A stretch of 64,000 nt of DNA from the NCBI GenBank assembly GCA_038246785.1, contig JBBRVP010000006.1, forward strand, positions 1 to 64,000, given 5' to 3'. Source of the stretch: JBBRVP01 sp038246785. GTDB taxonomy: Bacteria; Actinomycetota; Actinomycetes; Jiangellales; Jiangellaceae. The notes below the pieces were generated by a model. That model was not told the DNA's origin, did not search any database, and worked only from the letters and a program-made list of their open reading frames with translations. Positions 63,145 through 64,000 of this stretch are shown here, one piece after another. Each line of letters opens with the position of its first letter. The first letter of the stretch is position 1. The position numbers were made by a program, and so were the translations under genes.

Positions 63145-63882
63145 GTGACCGCCGACCTGATCCTGCTCCCCGCCGTCGACGTGGCCGGTGGCGAGGCGGT
63201 CCGGCTCGTGCAGGGTGCGGCGGGGACCGAGACGCCGTACGGCGACCCACTCGAGGCCGCCCTGACCTGGCAGCGGGCGGGAGCGGCGTGGCTGCACCTG
63301 GTCGACCTCGACGCGGCGTTCGGGCGGGGCAGCAACCGTGAGCTCCTCGCGCGCGTCGTCGGACAGCTCGACGTGCACGTCGAGCTGTCCGGTGGCATCC
63401 GCGACGACGACTCGCTGCGGGCCGCCCTGGCCACCGGTTGCCGGCGGGTCAACCTCGGCACCGCGGCGCTCGAGGACCCCGCGTGGACGGCTCGCACCAT
63501 CGCCGAGCACGGCGACCGGGTCGCGGTGGCTCTCGACGTACGCGGCACGACGCTGGCCGCTCGGGGCTGGACGCGGGAGGGCGGCGACCTGTGGGAGGTG
63601 CTCGCCCGGCTCGATCTCGTCGGCTGCGCCCGCTACGTCGTCACCGACGTCACCAGGGACGGCACGCTGGCCGGCCCCAACACCGAGCTGCTGCGCGAGT
63701 TCTGCGCCAGCACGGACCGTCCCGTCGTCGCCGGCGGCGGCGTGGCCACCCTCGACGACCTGCGCGCCCTGCGCACGCTGGTGCCGCTCGGTGTCGAGGG
63801 GGCGATCGTCGGCCAGGCGCTCTATACCGGGGCGTTCACGCTCGAGCAGGCACTGGCGGCGGTGTCGAGCGGGGCCGCCTGA
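63145..63882 (+). CDS. priA: PriA/HisA-type phosphoribosyl isomerase
   Basis: A 245-residue (beta/alpha)8 barrel: LLPAVDVAGGEAVRLVQGAA (Asp12), WLHLVDLDAAFGRGSNRELL, HVELSGGIRDDDSLRAALAT, RVNLGTAALEDPAWTARTIA, RYVVTDVTRDGTLAGPNTEL (Asp168) and VVAGGGVATLDDLRAL. The two Asp are the isomerase acid/base pair. In actinobacteria this protein usually serves both histidine (HisA) and tryptophan (TrpF) pathways; the dual role is inferred from family. The GTG follows a TAGGCT box by seven bases. Confidence 0.93.
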   Translation: MTADLILLPAVDVAGGEAVRLVQGAAGTETPYGDPLEAALTWQRAGAAWLHLVDLDAAFGRGSNRELLARVVGQLDVHVELSGGIRDDDSLRAALATGCRRVNLGTAALEDPAWTARTIAEHGDRVAVALDVRGTTLAARGWTREGGDLWEVLARLDLVGCARYVVTDVTRDGTLAGPNTELLREFCASTDRPVVAGGGVATLDDLRALRTLVPLGVEGAIVGQALYTGAFTLEQALAAVSSGAA

Positions 63883-64000
63883 TGGCCCGGAGGCAGATCT
63901 CCAGCGGCGCCCCCTGGGAGGCTGTGGTCGGCTACAGCCGCGCCGTCGCCGCCGGCGACCACGTCTGGGTCACGGGCTGCACGTCCATCGTCGACGGTCA
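63882..64000 (+). CDS. RidA/YjgF-family protein, 5' part (cut by window edge)
   Basis: From ATG 63882, which shares a base with the priA stop (TGATG), the frame gives MARRQISSGAPWEAVVGYSR then AVAAGDHVWVTGCTSIVDG. The 'S-G-A-P-W-E-x-x-V-G-Y-S-R-A-V' start and 'V-x-V-x-G-C-T-S' strand match actinobacterial RidA-like proteins found in his operons. RidA removes reactive imines and enamines. Only the first 39 or so residues are in the window. Confidence 0.8.
   Translation, partial: MARRQISSGAPWEAVVGYSRAVAAGDHVWVTGCTSIVDG

Overview
The window is high-GC DNA with many GTG and a few TTG starts and tight 4-base gene overlaps. Its gene order is that of an actinomycete (Actinomycetota). It carries most of the division/cell-wall (dcw) cluster, DivIVA, SepF, TgpA/DUF58/MoxR, DUF3040, an eukaryote-like IleRS behind a T-box leader and a PriA-type isomerase. 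The order and genus cannot be settled from the sequence alone.

Layout. 0-3 kb is an accessory edge: the first codons of an IS4-type transposase, an ECF sigma factor with a membrane-anchored partner, about 0.8 kb with no convincing gene, and a Phd/VapB antitoxin followed by a frameshifted VapC toxin. 3.0-10.4 kb is a DNA-damage module headed by a perfect actinobacterial SOS box (3018-3033): DUF6504, a SAV_6107-type HEPN protein, a second replicative-family polymerase (DnaE2-like), a methyltransferase and DinB. 10.6-15.8 kb has DUF3040 facing a minus-strand MoxR-DUF58-TgpA operon. 16.1-35.8 kb is the dcw region: mraZ with its operator, a small unlisted membrane protein, rsmH, ftsL, ftsI, murE, murF, mraY, murD, ftsW, murG, murC, ftsQ, a hairpin-bearing gap, then ftsZ, pgeF, yggS, sepF, yggT and divIVA. 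35.9-47.7 kb has ileS with its T-box, a shrunken DUF167 gene, a DksA/TraR-type protein with a histone-like Lys/Ala tail, lspA, rluD, a secreted protein, dnaE1 and a small membrane protein. 47.8-57.7 kb is a second accessory stretch: a frameshifted and an intact YbaK paralogue, an XRE-regulator/nucleotidyltransferase pair, a RibD/DHFR-like reductase, a small protein-YceI-ABC exporter operon whose permease is frameshifted, an SDR fragment, membrane and hydrolase genes, and a LON-substrate-binding protein. 57.8-64 kb has a DUF3352 protein and the histidine operon hisD-hisC-hisB-hisH-priA, running into a RidA-family gene cut by the window edge.

How it fits together. The 16-36 kb block makes lipid II (MurE/F/D/C, MraY, MurG), polymerises and crosslinks it at the septum (FtsW, FtsI, FtsL, FtsQ), builds and anchors the Z ring (FtsZ, SepF, YggT), and directs polar growth (DivIVA). 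Genes inside the cluster overlap by 1-4 bases, so they are probably translationally coupled. Several genes (murE, yggS, yggT, hisD, priA, the LON-domain gene, the XRE gene) have a TAnnnT box 6-8 bases before the start codon, the pattern of leaderless actinobacterial promoters.

Three genes (vapC, ybaK copy 1, ABC permease) each look broken by one missing base. All three lie in accessory stretches. That suggests real decay, but assembly error cannot be excluded.
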